Below are positions 1 through 9,902 of a stretch of DNA of 64,000 nt, in pieces (the first letter of the stretch is position 1; each line of letters starts with the position of its first letter). The stretch spans positions 1,364,001-1,428,000 of the forward strand of contig VNKQ01000002.1 of assembly GCA_016508695.1 (NCBI GenBank), read 5' to 3'. Origin of the DNA: Hyphodiscus hymeniophilus. Lineage: Eukaryota; Ascomycota; Leotiomycetes; Helotiales; Hyphodiscaceae. The notes under the pieces are model-generated. The model was not told the DNA's origin. It did not search any database and worked only from the letters and a program-made list of their open reading frames with translations. The translations under genes and the position numbers were made by a program.

Positions 1-1632
1 CTTGGTCGCACACTCCCAACACCATGTACACCACGACTCTGAGGGTGGTCAGCAAAGTTCAATTTGATATTAGTCGAACCATAGTAAATGGGTGAAGGAT
101 CTAGGGTGCTCGTTCTAAGGTAGTAAGGTGGGCCGTACCGATGTGCATAGAGGGGCTGCCACGAGGCTTGCCTGCTTCCGTGACTTAATCTTGATGTAAT
201 AATGAACGCTGTTTCCTGGTGGCTGCATGGCCACCGGCGGGGTTGGTCGGCGACCACAAGATAGCGAGGAGTCAAGGGCAGCTTACTTTGATGTACTGTG
301 GTTTATCTCCGCGATGGATATTCTCAGATTGGGACTTATAAACATGGTCATCTCCAGTGTTCATATCCTCCATTCTGCTTCTGGCAGGTGAGATACTAAT
401 CTCGTATCTTGACAGGGAAGGGAGAACTCAGGCTCAAGACTCAGGACTCAAGATGGATATGAAAAAGTAAAGATGTCTGCAGCATCCTATGTCACACTCA
501 CCCACAATGAACACGATCAAGCCACTCAGCGGCAAGATCTATAATACTTCTGATAATATCGTAACCTGTGAAACGGGTCTAATTCCGCAGCTTTATCTTG
601 AATGAACGATGTCACCCCGAACAATGCGGAGCGTATTCGCAAGAAAGTCCCATTCTGTCCATTGCTTCTGTCCACTCACTGGTACCGAATGCCTGGTTCT
701 TACGAGATGGCATACTTACATACGGCGTACAAACTCCAGAGTCGCACACTCGTACTTCGGTCAATAAGCACTCGTCATACGCAGATAGCCGCTCGAGATG
801 AGATGTGCTGCAGTTGCTGCAGGAAGCATGAGATCGGATAAGCTACTGCTACCTGGCTGCGAGGATGAGGCATTGAGGAGATAGTCGAAATCCTTAGAGT
901 TCTTACGCCCATGCGTCAGGAGCAGATACGGCGAAGCCAATCACGACGCTCTCACCTGCGTACTTCGAGGCTTGGACATGGTAGGGAAGGACATGGTAGG
1001 AAGGACATGGTAACTCTGTTGGCTCTGCAGCAACATCCAAATAAAGAAATAAAGCGAAAGCCCTCGTGGTCAACGGAACATTTGTCAACTTTGACTTTTC
1101 TGTTTCAAATACTCTCTCTTATGAGCCAACTTGTTATACGGATCGTCGGTGGTCTTCGCCTTCCACCGCATTAGAGAGACCTAAAGCGCCAGTGATTTGC
1201 GCGGGAGAGTAAGAGTTGCTGCAGGCCAGCCACTGAGCCAGCGCACACCCACAGGCTGAACGATTCAAAACACACAGGCTGGGATCTTCAATGCACACAA
1301 TCTGTCGCACCGAAGTCCGTAAATTTGCAACAATTTAACAACAACATCCGCGGCTCCAGTTCCGGCCAGCCCCAGTTGCTGATCCTTACTCCGTAGCCTC
1401 TTGCTTTGTCCTTCCCGAGCTCCCCCCAAAAGGCACACGAGTGCCGGCTCTCGACTCTTCTTTCAAGAGCGTGACAATCCTTCGTACAATCCTTTCGCCA
1501 TAATCCTAACAAAACACATCGATCTTGACATTACACTGCACCAGTGTTACAACTCTTTAGCCACCACATCGCACTACTAACAACTGTGACCCGTCTGTTG
1601 CTGCCACTTATCCGAGGCTCATCCCACCCGCA
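1..1632. other. Intergenic region, left edge of window
   Basis: I see no supportable gene here. Open frames of 60-90 codons exist on both strands near 600-1170 but have no recognisable domain and overlap one another. The last 100 bases before the ATG at 1633 are pyrimidine-rich with short AC-rich patches, which is usual for a fungal 5' leader. A small tandem repeat lies at 974-1012. The first 600 bases could hold the 3' untranslated part of a gene lying to the left, but nothing shows this. Confidence 0.6.
974..1012. repeat. Short tandem repeat, about 15-nt unit x ~3
   Basis: The unit GGACATGGTAGGGAA is present nearly three times in a row, the second copy lacking one G and the third ending early. 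It is non-coding and looks like simple replication slippage. Confidence 0.7.
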
Positions 1633-2970
1633 ATGGCTGCATTTTCAACCATGGACGCTCTCAGCACTCTTTACACATCGGTCCCAGACTGGAATATACG
1701 ACTAGATGAACTCAACAATCAGATCGCACAGCGGCAAATCGACCTCGCTCGATTGGACGAACAGCAGCGTGAGGGGCGTGCGGAGCGTGAGCAACGTGAA
1801 GACCGTCTGAAAGCACGATCGCTGAGAAGCAAAGGCTCTACTGAGTCTCTTCGGCCCAAAGATGGGAATGGGAGTGCGCTACCATCAGAAGATGTTGCTC
1901 AACTCGAACCAGATGCTTTCGTGGAATTACCCAAGCTGATACAAAGTGGCTTCACAACACAACAACCAACCACGTCCCCCGTCTCTCTACCTCTTCGACG
2001 ATCCAACACGCCCCCGAAAGCAGCCCCTGGTGCTGGATTAGCAAGACAGTCATCCCAGCCTATAACTGCGAAACACCCTCGAACTGCACCCGCCGGCCTA
2101 AAGAAACGTAAAACCGAGTCACTCGCATCCGTCGATTCGCGAGTACCGAAATACCGAACGAGATCAATGATAATAGTATACTATGACAGCGCTGTGCAGA
2201 CGGCATTCGAAGAGCTGGTGAAGTTTGTCAGCGGGAGCCGGAACGCCATGCGGAAGGGAAAGATGGCTGCAAAGATGGCGGAGATGCGAAGAGCTGCAGA
2301 ACTGGAAGTGGCGGCCGATGAAGATGCTGACGGGGATGAGATGATGAGCGGCACCGGAGCGCTGCTGGGGGCTCAGAAGAAGGTCGCTGTTGGGAAGGCG
2401 GGCGAAAGTCTACTCCCAGGCGGCTTGGGTGATGATGCCGGGGATTTCACGATGCCGAAATTACGATATATTTCTACGAGGAACATGGGTCCTTCGAGGG
2501 ATTACACTCGAGCGGATAACTTTGGAAGCACATTAAGTATGGGGTTATTGAAGGGGTATAACAGGCGTGGAGGAGATAGTCTAGCACCAGATATCTTCGA
2601 CGAATTGGACAAGGGATTGGAATGGTGTCAAAGCCAATGCGAGCATGCAGCTCATCAATTCCTAAGGGATGGAGACTGCAGTCAGGAAATCGAAAACATC
2701 AAAAGGAAGCTGGTCGAAGTCAAGGAGAGAGCTGGGACGGAGATGGAAAAGCTGAAGAAAGAGGAAGCTGAAACTCCTCCAAAACCAGTGAGGGATGCCA
2801 TATCCGCGAAAGGGAAGAGCAGAGAATTGAAATCGGTGCAGATGCGAAAAGACCTTGGGACCATGAAGGATCTCGAGGTGGACGATCTGGCCGTTGATGA
2901 TGACGAAGGTGTCGATGACATGGAGCCTCCGAAGCTGATCTTCAAGAGATCGAGAGACGTGGGTGTTTGA
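1633..2970 (+). CDS. Conserved-type hypothetical protein, 445 aa
   Basis: This is a single uninterrupted reading frame starting at an ATG preceded by a CCCGCA context. I do not recognise the family. The N-terminal part (about residues 20-65) is rich in Gln, Arg and Glu and should form a short coiled coil. Residues about 110-175 are a Ser/Pro/Arg-rich low-complexity linker with a basic stretch (KKRKTE) that could be a nuclear localisation signal. A more globular part (about 178-225) contains YYDSAVQ and a basic helix, and a second one (about 275-345) contains RDYTRADNFGSTLS and LDKGLEWCQ. The tail is charged and acidic, with a DDDEGVDDME patch. This layout suggests a nuclear or chromatin-associated protein, but that is inference only. 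It converges on the Arc1-like gene 359 bp downstream. Confidence 0.8.
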   Translation: MAAFSTMDALSTLYTSVPDWNIRLDELNNQIAQRQIDLARLDEQQREGRAEREQREDRLKARSLRSKGSTESLRPKDGNGSALPSEDVAQLEPDAFVELPKLIQSGFTTQQPTTSPVSLPLRRSNTPPKAAPGAGLARQSSQPITAKHPRTAPAGLKKRKTESLASVDSRVPKYRTRSMIIVYYDSAVQTAFEELVKFVSGSRNAMRKGKMAAKMAEMRRAAELEVAADEDADGDEMMSGTGALLGAQKKVAVGKAGESLLPGGLGDDAGDFTMPKLRYISTRNMGPSRDYTRADNFGSTLSMGLLKGYNRRGGDSLAPDIFDELDKGLEWCQSQCEHAAHQFLRDGDCSQEIENIKRKLVEVKERAGTEMEKLKKEEAETPPKPVRDAISAKGKSRELKSVQMRKDLGTMKDLEVDDLAVDDDEGVDDMEPPKLIFKRSRDVGV

Positions 2971-3329
2971 TTATGCATATGATCACCGTTGGCTGTTTCG
3001 GCTATATTTTCGAGCGATTTGAGCAAGCGATCTGAGAGGCGGGCAAGAGGCATAGTTGGACTGGCGTCAATCCTGGGATCTCCTTGCATGTTGTCATGGG
3101 AGAGGCATAGCGGCGGCTTTTTGCATTTTGTTCGAGAATGAATTTGATGGACATCATTCATTGCCTTGGGAAAGGAAAGGAAAAGCTCAAGAGTTTTATG
3201 TAAATTACCGTCTCAATACACATCTAAGTGTGAATAATACAATCATTACTAGTGGATGTGTATCGTCTATTGACCATTTTCGGTCTCTATACGTCTTAAT
3301 AGCATCGTGCAAAAGCAGCAAAGGAATGT
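2971..3329. other. Convergent intergenic region
   Basis: This stretch lies between two converging genes (unknown protein on +, Arc1-like on -) and presumably holds both 3' untranslated regions. It is moderately AT-rich and contains no gene. Confidence 0.6.
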
Positions 3330-4571
3330 CTATCTGACGATTGCACTTGCCAAGCTCTTGACTTTACAAAGGCCTCCAGCTGCGGTGACAAGTCGTCCAA
3401 CACCAATCTTAGGATCCTCGCCCTCCTTACTCAACTCCTTTATAACACCAGCATCAAAAGCAGCCTCTAAATCAGGAGTCGTAGTGAAGCCCGGGGCCAG
3501 TGTCTCCCATACCTTTTTCTTAGGATTTAAAACGCCCTCTGGCTCACCCTTCCAACCCTCGAAGAAGACCCTCTCACCAGCTTCTGCCTCCGCTGGCGGC
3601 GTAACCAACTCAACAGGTCCTGCATGATTATCCTCCTCGTCCTCCTTCAGTCTCGGCGAGGCAGCAAGAACCATAGCACAAGACTTTACCCCCCTCATCT
3701 TGACCGGCTTCAGATTACACACCACAACCACCTTCCGTCCCTGCATCTCCTCCAACGGCACCAAGCCGTTCAGTCCAGAGCACACAGTCCTCACAACCTG
3801 CCCTTCGTACTCACTCGTATCATCCGTGCCAGCTTTATCACCCATCGCAATAGTGCTCACGAATAACGAATCGGCCTCGGGGTGTTTGATTGCCTTGAGA
3901 ATATGTCCAACCCTCAAGTCAATCAACGCAGGACTCAACGGCGACGTCGCAGCGGGAGCTTTCTGGGGCTTCGGCGCCTTTTCCTTCTTCTCCTTCTTCT
4001 TCTGTCCGCCTTCAGCACTTTCTCCACCAACAGCTGCGACGACTTTCTCCTTCACTTCCCCTACCTTCTCTGCTACCATCTCACCCACTCCCTTGCCCTT
4101 CTTCTCGTTCGTGCGGTCTGCAAGCACACTCTCACCACCCGCCGCCGCCGCAGCAGCTTTCTCCTTCTTCAATCGCTCTTTCTCGGCCTTGGCATCGACG
4201 GGCGGTTTGACGTAGAGGATCATCTCTGGATCAACCTTGAATTTAGACGCCTCCTGAACGCCCAATCCGAAGATTGGGGAATTCTGCACGAAGTCCAGAT
4301 GACGCACAATGTTCGGGAATCCATGCTCGCCCGTTCGTTCTTCGGCGCTCCAATTCGAGACTTGTGGCGCAAGGGTCTCGTAGAGGGCGATGTCGGCTTT
4401 CGAGGGCTTAGCTCCAAGAAGGGTTGTACGGGAGGAGAGGTGGGTGTTTAGAGTTGAGAGGAGGGTCTTTTGCTCAGTTCCTGGGGAAGAAAGACGGCTG
4501 GACGTGGTGAGCCATTGGTTTATTTCTGCCTGCTCCGTCTCGCTGTAGGTTTGGGAGGCGATTGTAGACAT
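3330..4571 (-). CDS. Arc1-like tRNA-binding aminoacylation cofactor (EMAPII domain)
   Basis: The protein (413 aa) matches the Arc1/AIMP1 type: an N-terminal all-helical GST-C-like interaction region (about residues 1-115), a Lys/Ala/Glu-rich linker (about 120-205, with KKKEKKEKAPK) and a C-terminal EMAPII OB-fold tRNA-binding domain (about 210-405). Diagnostic pieces of the last domain are DLRVGHILKAIKHPEADSL, VVRTVCSGL and NLKPVKMRGVKSCAM. In yeast, Arc1 binds methionyl- and glutamyl-tRNA synthetases in the cytoplasm and delivers tRNA to them; the same role is inferred here. The frame is intronless, and the ATG at 4571 is followed directly by the helical domain. Length is close to yeast Arc1 (about 376 aa). 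A CACGTG box lies 138 bp upstream of the ATG. Confidence 0.92.
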   Translation of the reverse strand: MSTIASQTYSETEQAEINQWLTTSSRLSSPGTEQKTLLSTLNTHLSSRTTLLGAKPSKADIALYETLAPQVSNWSAEERTGEHGFPNIVRHLDFVQNSPIFGLGVQEASKFKVDPEMILYVKPPVDAKAEKERLKKEKAAAAAAGGESVLADRTNEKKGKGVGEMVAEKVGEVKEKVVAAVGGESAEGGQKKKEKKEKAPKPQKAPAATSPLSPALIDLRVGHILKAIKHPEADSLFVSTIAMGDKAGTDDTSEYEGQVVRTVCSGLNGLVPLEEMQGRKVVVVCNLKPVKMRGVKSCAMVLAASPRLKEDEEDNHAGPVELVTPPAEAEAGERVFFEGWKGEPEGVLNPKKKVWETLAPGFTTTPDLEAAFDAGVIKELSKEGEDPKIGVGRLVTAAGGLCKVKSLASAIVR

Positions 4572-5857
4572 TGTTCTGTGGAGGAATCGTATGTGCCGTG
4601 TGGCGAGTGGAAGGGTTCGTGGGGAGAACAGCTTGACGGTTGTGGTGTGTTGTTTGGTGAAGCTTTTGCGTGTTGACTCAAAGCTCGAATCCGCCGCTGT
4701 GGGATGGTCACGTGCTATAGGTTGTAATCGTACCCCTTAGAATTTTCGTTCTTGAATAACTCAACGATACTGTTGGACTGAAGACATATTTCGATGGCAA
4801 TTGAGCCGGCTCTTCTTGGGAAGGATACATATTCTTTCAAGCTGGAGCGTCTGTTCTCGATTTCCTGACTCAATCTCCACTGCCTTCTGGAAACCAAGTG
4901 GTAAAGATAATTCGATCACCAAAGTACTGGTTTTCATGAAGACTCAATTTCAATACTACATGAATGATTCATATTTGGGCGTACCTATCTGCCAGCTTCG
5001 TCTTCCGATCTCTGTGGCTGGTTCTCTCCTGCTCCGCATGTCATACTCCAAAGAAAGCAGCTTCAGTGCAATCCAGGCTCGACAAGGAACAGAATGTCGC
5101 CCTCTGCAAAGTACCAGCAACATTCCGTCTTACGAGTACCGCTTCTAGGTTTTTTCAAACCTGGACCTGGAACGAGCAATTCTCTTACTGGCAGGAAGGT
5201 TAATTGTATTTCCGATAGGCAGATTGGGAAAAGCACCATGCTGAAGTGTGTGATATGGCACTGCTCCCTGGTACGATTCCTGATACATGCAGCACGTCTC
5301 CCAGCCATGATGTGCTCCACTACTGATTAATGTTTCATGGTCAGCATCAAGGGCAAGCGGAGAGAATTTATCCATTAGCTGAAGGTCTCCCAAAGTACGT
5401 CAATGCTTAGAAAGGAACTACGGTCAAGGACTATATGGGATCTAACTCCGATGCAATACGTGATACTGGTATCAAAGCTCAATAAGAATAGCTGTACAAG
5501 TCAATGTGGATGGCCCTGGCCGCTATCCGTTCTCAGGTGCTGCGCGAGGGGTCTCACTCCTGGCTGTTTACATGCTTATTACAGAGATGTTAGAGCATCT
5601 CCTATCAACAACCACTGCCAAAAAAGTGTTAACTCTATTTCAAGTCGTCATCTCCGAACCTCGCAAGTGTCAGTTCTACGTGTCAAATCCATGTTGATTG
5701 GTCAAATCTCTCAGCCTCATTATCCTCATGCTGCCTGTTGTGTTCGCCTCATTCTATAAGACATAGTTGCCTATCCCGCCAGCCTTGCGTTTCATTTTTG
5801 CAACAACAAAGACCTCTTCCATCTACATACTGTAGATATTTCCCTTTATTCGTCAGT
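4572..5857. other. Intergenic region between divergent genes
   Basis: No gene is supportable; the open frames of 60-118 codons overlap one another in several frames and have no recognisable content. A CACGTG box at 4709-4714 belongs to the leftward Arc1-like gene. Confidence 0.6.
4709..4714. promoter_or_regulatory. CACGTG E-box upstream of Arc1-like gene
   Basis: The perfect palindrome CACGTG (in GGTCACGTGCT) sits 138 bp upstream of the leftward ATG at 4571. Such sites bind bHLH factors of the Cbf1/USF type. Function is inferred from position and from similar boxes before other genes in this window. Confidence 0.45.
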
Positions 5858-7914
5858 ATGGCTTCGCTAGGTAGAAATCGTATAATTTACACGTGGACAT
5901 GCTGTTCTTGCGACGAGACGGGGATTTCGGTGATCTTGATCAATCGCTGCTACCAGTGCGATCATACTAGATGCAGTAATTGCGATATGGGGAGCCACGC
6001 AGTCACAGAGACCGGAAAAGACATAGAAGACAAGAAAGGAGTTGAGAGGTCTGCGATCTCGAGACAAATTCCCGACTCAGAAGAAGATGAGGGCAGGAGC
6101 TCGAACAATGATCAGCGCGAACGACTAGAGTGGGTACATTCCCTTATTCTCATGTGGCTTGTGACTGATTACTATTTTCAGGATTGAGAGAGACATGGGC
6201 GCTGAAAGAGTTTTGCGAACCCAATCGTTTCAGGAACCGACCATCTCCCAGTATTTGTTCTTCGACACAGAACAGACGAATATCTCATCGCCGCGTGGAA
6301 CCGGCACCTATCAGGCCTCAAAAATGATTGTCTGCGGAATCTCTCTCATCTGAAAATGACTTCAATTCAACTTTTTCGCGTTGGCAATGAAGAGCTATCT
6401 TCTCAGCCAATGGTCATAGTCAACACGGCTCAGGCATTAGAGCCCCATGAAAAGGTCCAGATTCAATCGGTCATATCAACCTCGGCTTTCAGTCAAGCAT
6501 CAGCACTCTCACTCTCAGAGAGCCACTCTATTCATCACATACCAATTCTATTTAAGCTGAGTCGACTTCGGCGTTCACTTGATACACCTTCACTTCCGCC
6601 TGTTTGTCAACCTAGAAACCGGGAATTCTCTCCCACACCTAGCACTGGGGCATCTATAGGTATAGCTGGGAGTTTTGAAGATACTGCAACTCTTGGCTGC
6701 TATCTGCTCATAGATGAACATCCAATGATTCTAACTGTCAATCACCTGATTCCAACGACCTATAGCAGGCCGTCCATTACCCACATATCTCAGCAAGACC
6801 GCTTTGAAGACTCTTGCTGGATTTGTATAAAGACATGGAGTATCCCGCAGATGAAAAACATACTTGCGAGTTGGGTAGTGCGTTCGGCGTATGGCCGCAT
6901 GAAGTCATGCAAGCTTTTGCAAAAGAAAAATTGAGAAATAATCTTGAGGCTGATCACAACTCTGGAAGAACGTATCTTGAGGATGGTCACGACTCTGCTC
7001 GGCCAGAATCCGGGAGGGCATGCCCTTTCCATAGAGCGCTGGAATCTAAATGTGCATCCCATGAGTGGGCAGCAGCCGTTACAATCGCCAAATTTTCTGC
7101 ACACTCGGGACATACGGTCAACAGGCCTGTTTTTCAGAGGGAAATGGATTGGAGCCTTTTCTCACTGACGGAAGGACATGATTCTATTAGACACCCACTT
7201 CCTAGACACATTCTCAATCGATACGAGACCGCTCACTGGCGTGGAACAAATCAACTTCGTGTCGAATCTGTCAGACCGGGAGCCTTTGTCAGAAGTCTGG
7301 GACGGACAAGCGGTCACCAGATTGGTCAAATCCACACAGTAGAGAGCATAATTTTTCATGGGCCGTACACCACTGAAGAGTGGTGCGTTATCAAACGCCA
7401 CGAGACTCCCTTAGACGAATGGATAGAAGGTGGTATCGGGGTTGCAGGTGACTCGGGAGCTTTGATTGTCGATGAGGAGACAAATGGAGTATACGGCATG
7501 CTCTGGGGCCGTACCGGAGGGGATTCTACTACACAAACGATATTCACCCCCATGAAGGATCTCCTTCGTGATATCAAGGCGAGAACAATGACCAGAGATG
7601 TCGAATTCGTCAAAGGGCAAGAAATGCCACAATCCAGGCCATCCAAGATTGCTGAGCCTTCCCAGACGCCAGTAGTAGCAGCCCCAATACCAGTATCAAT
7701 TGAAGAACATATACGAGACAAAAGCCTTGGAGAGAGGACGGAATCGTTCAGCATTACGCGGCCGTCATCTGCAGATACAAGACAAGCTCAATCTTTGGAG
7801 AGATATCGTGGACATGATGGATCAGACCGAAGTATTCCTCAAAGCACACCACAAGCCGTCGTTGAAATTGCTGGTTCTACTGGAAGCAGTCAAAGGCCGG
7901 GTGTGTATGCGTAA
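5858..7914 (+). pseudogene. Zinc-ribbon plus trypsin-like protein gene, apparently frameshifted
   Basis: The first segment (ATG 5858 to about 6130) encodes a Cys-rich ribbon: C15-C16-x-C18, C31-x2-C34 and C39-x2-C42 after TWTCC. The rest encodes a trypsin-like fold with a candidate catalytic His (LTVNHLIP, near 6740) and Ser (GVAGDSGALIVD, near 7445-7480). These parts are not in one frame. One intron with a CTGATTAC branch-like site and TTTTCAG acceptor (ending 6181) is plausible, but beyond it the protein-like reading changes frame near 6190-6214, again near 6806-6814 (from a 6356-6934 frame to the frame ending 7914), and perhaps again near 7760, where another frame stays open to 8044. The gaps are too short for introns. 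I read this as a decayed gene or a gene with base-calling errors. Similar ribbon proteins are common in Leotiomycetes, from memory. The function is unknown. Confidence 0.5.
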
Positions 7915-8044
7915 CTCAGATACGCTGTTGCACCTGGGCGGGAATGGTATCAAGATTCTTTCATTCAGAAGTTCAGAACGAACCAAAGACACCCACTATG
8001 CATCCCTAGTGAAGAGCTTCCACTTGGGTGTGACGGCGAATTAG

Positions 8045-8718
8045 TCCCACACTGATATAGGATCCTCAAACGTCTTCTCATTGAATAAATTTCCTCCCTA
8101 TCTGAACAAAAGGATCCTCAAAATATATCAGAACTATGACATAATCCACAGGCTTCGGTCCTCCAAGTCCTTCGACAAGCTCAGGAAAAACACTGACTAG
8201 GATTTCTTTGGATGCCAATAGCGAGTTCCCTGGCATATGAATTTCACTCTGCCTTTTGCTGCCCAAAGCGCAGCCCCAAGTACAGCCTCCGGGACGCCAA
8301 TACCAAACTTACTCTGATAGAACGATGCATCACGCCTGATATAGAAAGTGGCTTTCATCTTCAAAATTGCTACGATCAGATCTCGGCAGGTCTGAGCAGC
8401 GTTGAGGACCCGATGTTGCCGTTTGAGACACGGGTGTGAATTAGTACCAGTGCAATTCCCCTTCATGTGGATTCTCCTTGCACTCTGGTACATGTTGTAG
8501 CCGCATACGAGAACGGGTTGTCGGTAGGTAGATGGGGAGCTAACGACGCATCGGCACCCAGAAGTATCACAGCTGGGAAGTCTTTGATCTTTTCATTCTT
8601 GTTGTTGAACGATGCTGAGTTTTGTTTGGAGTCCGAGTACGGTTGCTGGTGCTAAGACCTGCGCTCGCAGCGGTGGTACAGTGTACGATGCGCCTTGTAG
8701 CGGAGCCATCACGTGCTA
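8045..8718. other. Intergenic region
   Basis: A minus-strand frame of 98 codons (8197-8493) is open but has no recognisable domain and I do not call it. The region includes the 3' flank of the leftward DUF1115 gene and a CACGTG at 8710-8715. Confidence 0.5.
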
Positions 8719-9221
8719 TCATTCGTCCTTCGAATATCCCATATTGACTCTCCACCACTTATACAAGTCCTCATCTCGGGATAAAAGAGCCCCAAGTTGC
8801 TTCACAGAAGTGACTTCCTGGACTTCGCCTTGAGGTATACTCATTCTAGCTCTGTCAACTTCCTCTTTCTTCATCAGTTGATAATCTTTGTATCTCAGGT
8901 TCTGCCACAACTTCATGAGCGTCCCATTCAAACGATTTAGACTGTCGATTACGCTCCACTTACTCGCACAATCTCCATCCAATCCAAAGCTCCTTCTCCT
9001 TCAGCTACCATCACTCCGGGTGGCCCTCCAGTTTTCAGAATAACAGAGCAAGACAGCCGTTTTGCAGCTTTTGTGATGGTTATGATCTTCTTGCGAGAGG
9101 TCATATGGTGGGTCTTGATTAGGATCCGGTAGATTGATGCCATTTCCCAAGTGTCGCTCTCCAAGACGAGACGATTGTTGGCTGCAAATTTGGGATCATA
9201 TCCGTTGGAGTTGATGGACAA
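8719..9221 (-). CDS. DUF1115 / RWDD2-type C-terminal domain protein, 146 aa, RWD half missing
   Basis: Two exons: 9221-8964 and 8901-8719, joined across a 62-nt intron with a GTAAGT donor and GGCAG acceptor (phase 0). The joint reads WMEIVR|NLRYKDYQL, which restores the family's conserved core, so the splice is well supported. Visible DUF1115 features are the THHMTSRKK start, the glycine-proline loop KTGGPPGVMVAEG and the NLRYKDYQL strand. RWDD2-like proteins normally have an RWD domain in front of this domain; only about 40 residues precede it here, and I find no RWD-like sequence upstream in any frame. The role of the family is poorly known. A CACGTG box is 116 bp upstream of the ATG. It is divergent from CHO2. 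Confidence 0.75.
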
Positions 9222-9902
9222 GTTCCCAATTCTGATGAGGGTTATTATAAGCCGACATAGGCGTAAGTAGATGCAACACAGTCAGTATGAGTCTCCAACC
9301 AACGGCCGAGGAAGAATAGAGAAGGCTCGTGATCAACACGTGATATCACTGACACCAAGGCGGTGTAGCTTTGACAAAGAAACAATCTCTGCATGTGGAG
9401 TTCCACAACGGACGCCGCAAGACAAAACGGGCAGGAAAGCATGTGCTGTGCGGTCAACAGACCCTGCTGACCGCACTTTATGACTTTGTGAGACCAAAAG
9501 ATACCCAAAGATACCGAATGTTGCCATGAATCTGGAAATGTAATCATGGTCATGTGAAGAGCCGCCGAAACGTTGTCTATCGAACCTGTAGAACCGCGAA
9601 ATACTCGTTATTGAAACGGAGTTTGATTGGCGAATTGAAAGCGGTTTTTCCCCACGTCAACATTGACTTGGCAGACCACCACGCCGTTCCCTACCTCGAG
9701 CAACGTCAGCGCACATGGCGAAACAGAAGTCCCAGACGCTGCCCAGTCCTCATCTCAGTCTCTTGAACCTCAACATCTCCTAGATTTCTCCCAATAATTT
9801 CACAGCACGTAGACGTGTTGGTGTTGGCATTCAACGAAGCAACCTGTCTCAACAACTTTGGATCGAGCGAGAGTGGGACACTGACTGGATATCTAGTCCA
9901 CC
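9222..9902. promoter_or_regulatory. Divergent promoter region between DUF1115 gene and CHO2
   Basis: The 681-bp region separates two divergent ATGs. It holds a CACGTG box at 9337-9342, 116 bp before the leftward gene. No choline/inositol-type element was recognised in front of CHO2. No coding sequence is supportable. Confidence 0.5.
9337..9342. promoter_or_regulatory. CACGTG E-box upstream of DUF1115 gene
   Basis: AACACGTGAT, 116 bp upstream of the leftward ATG at 9221. Confidence 0.45.
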
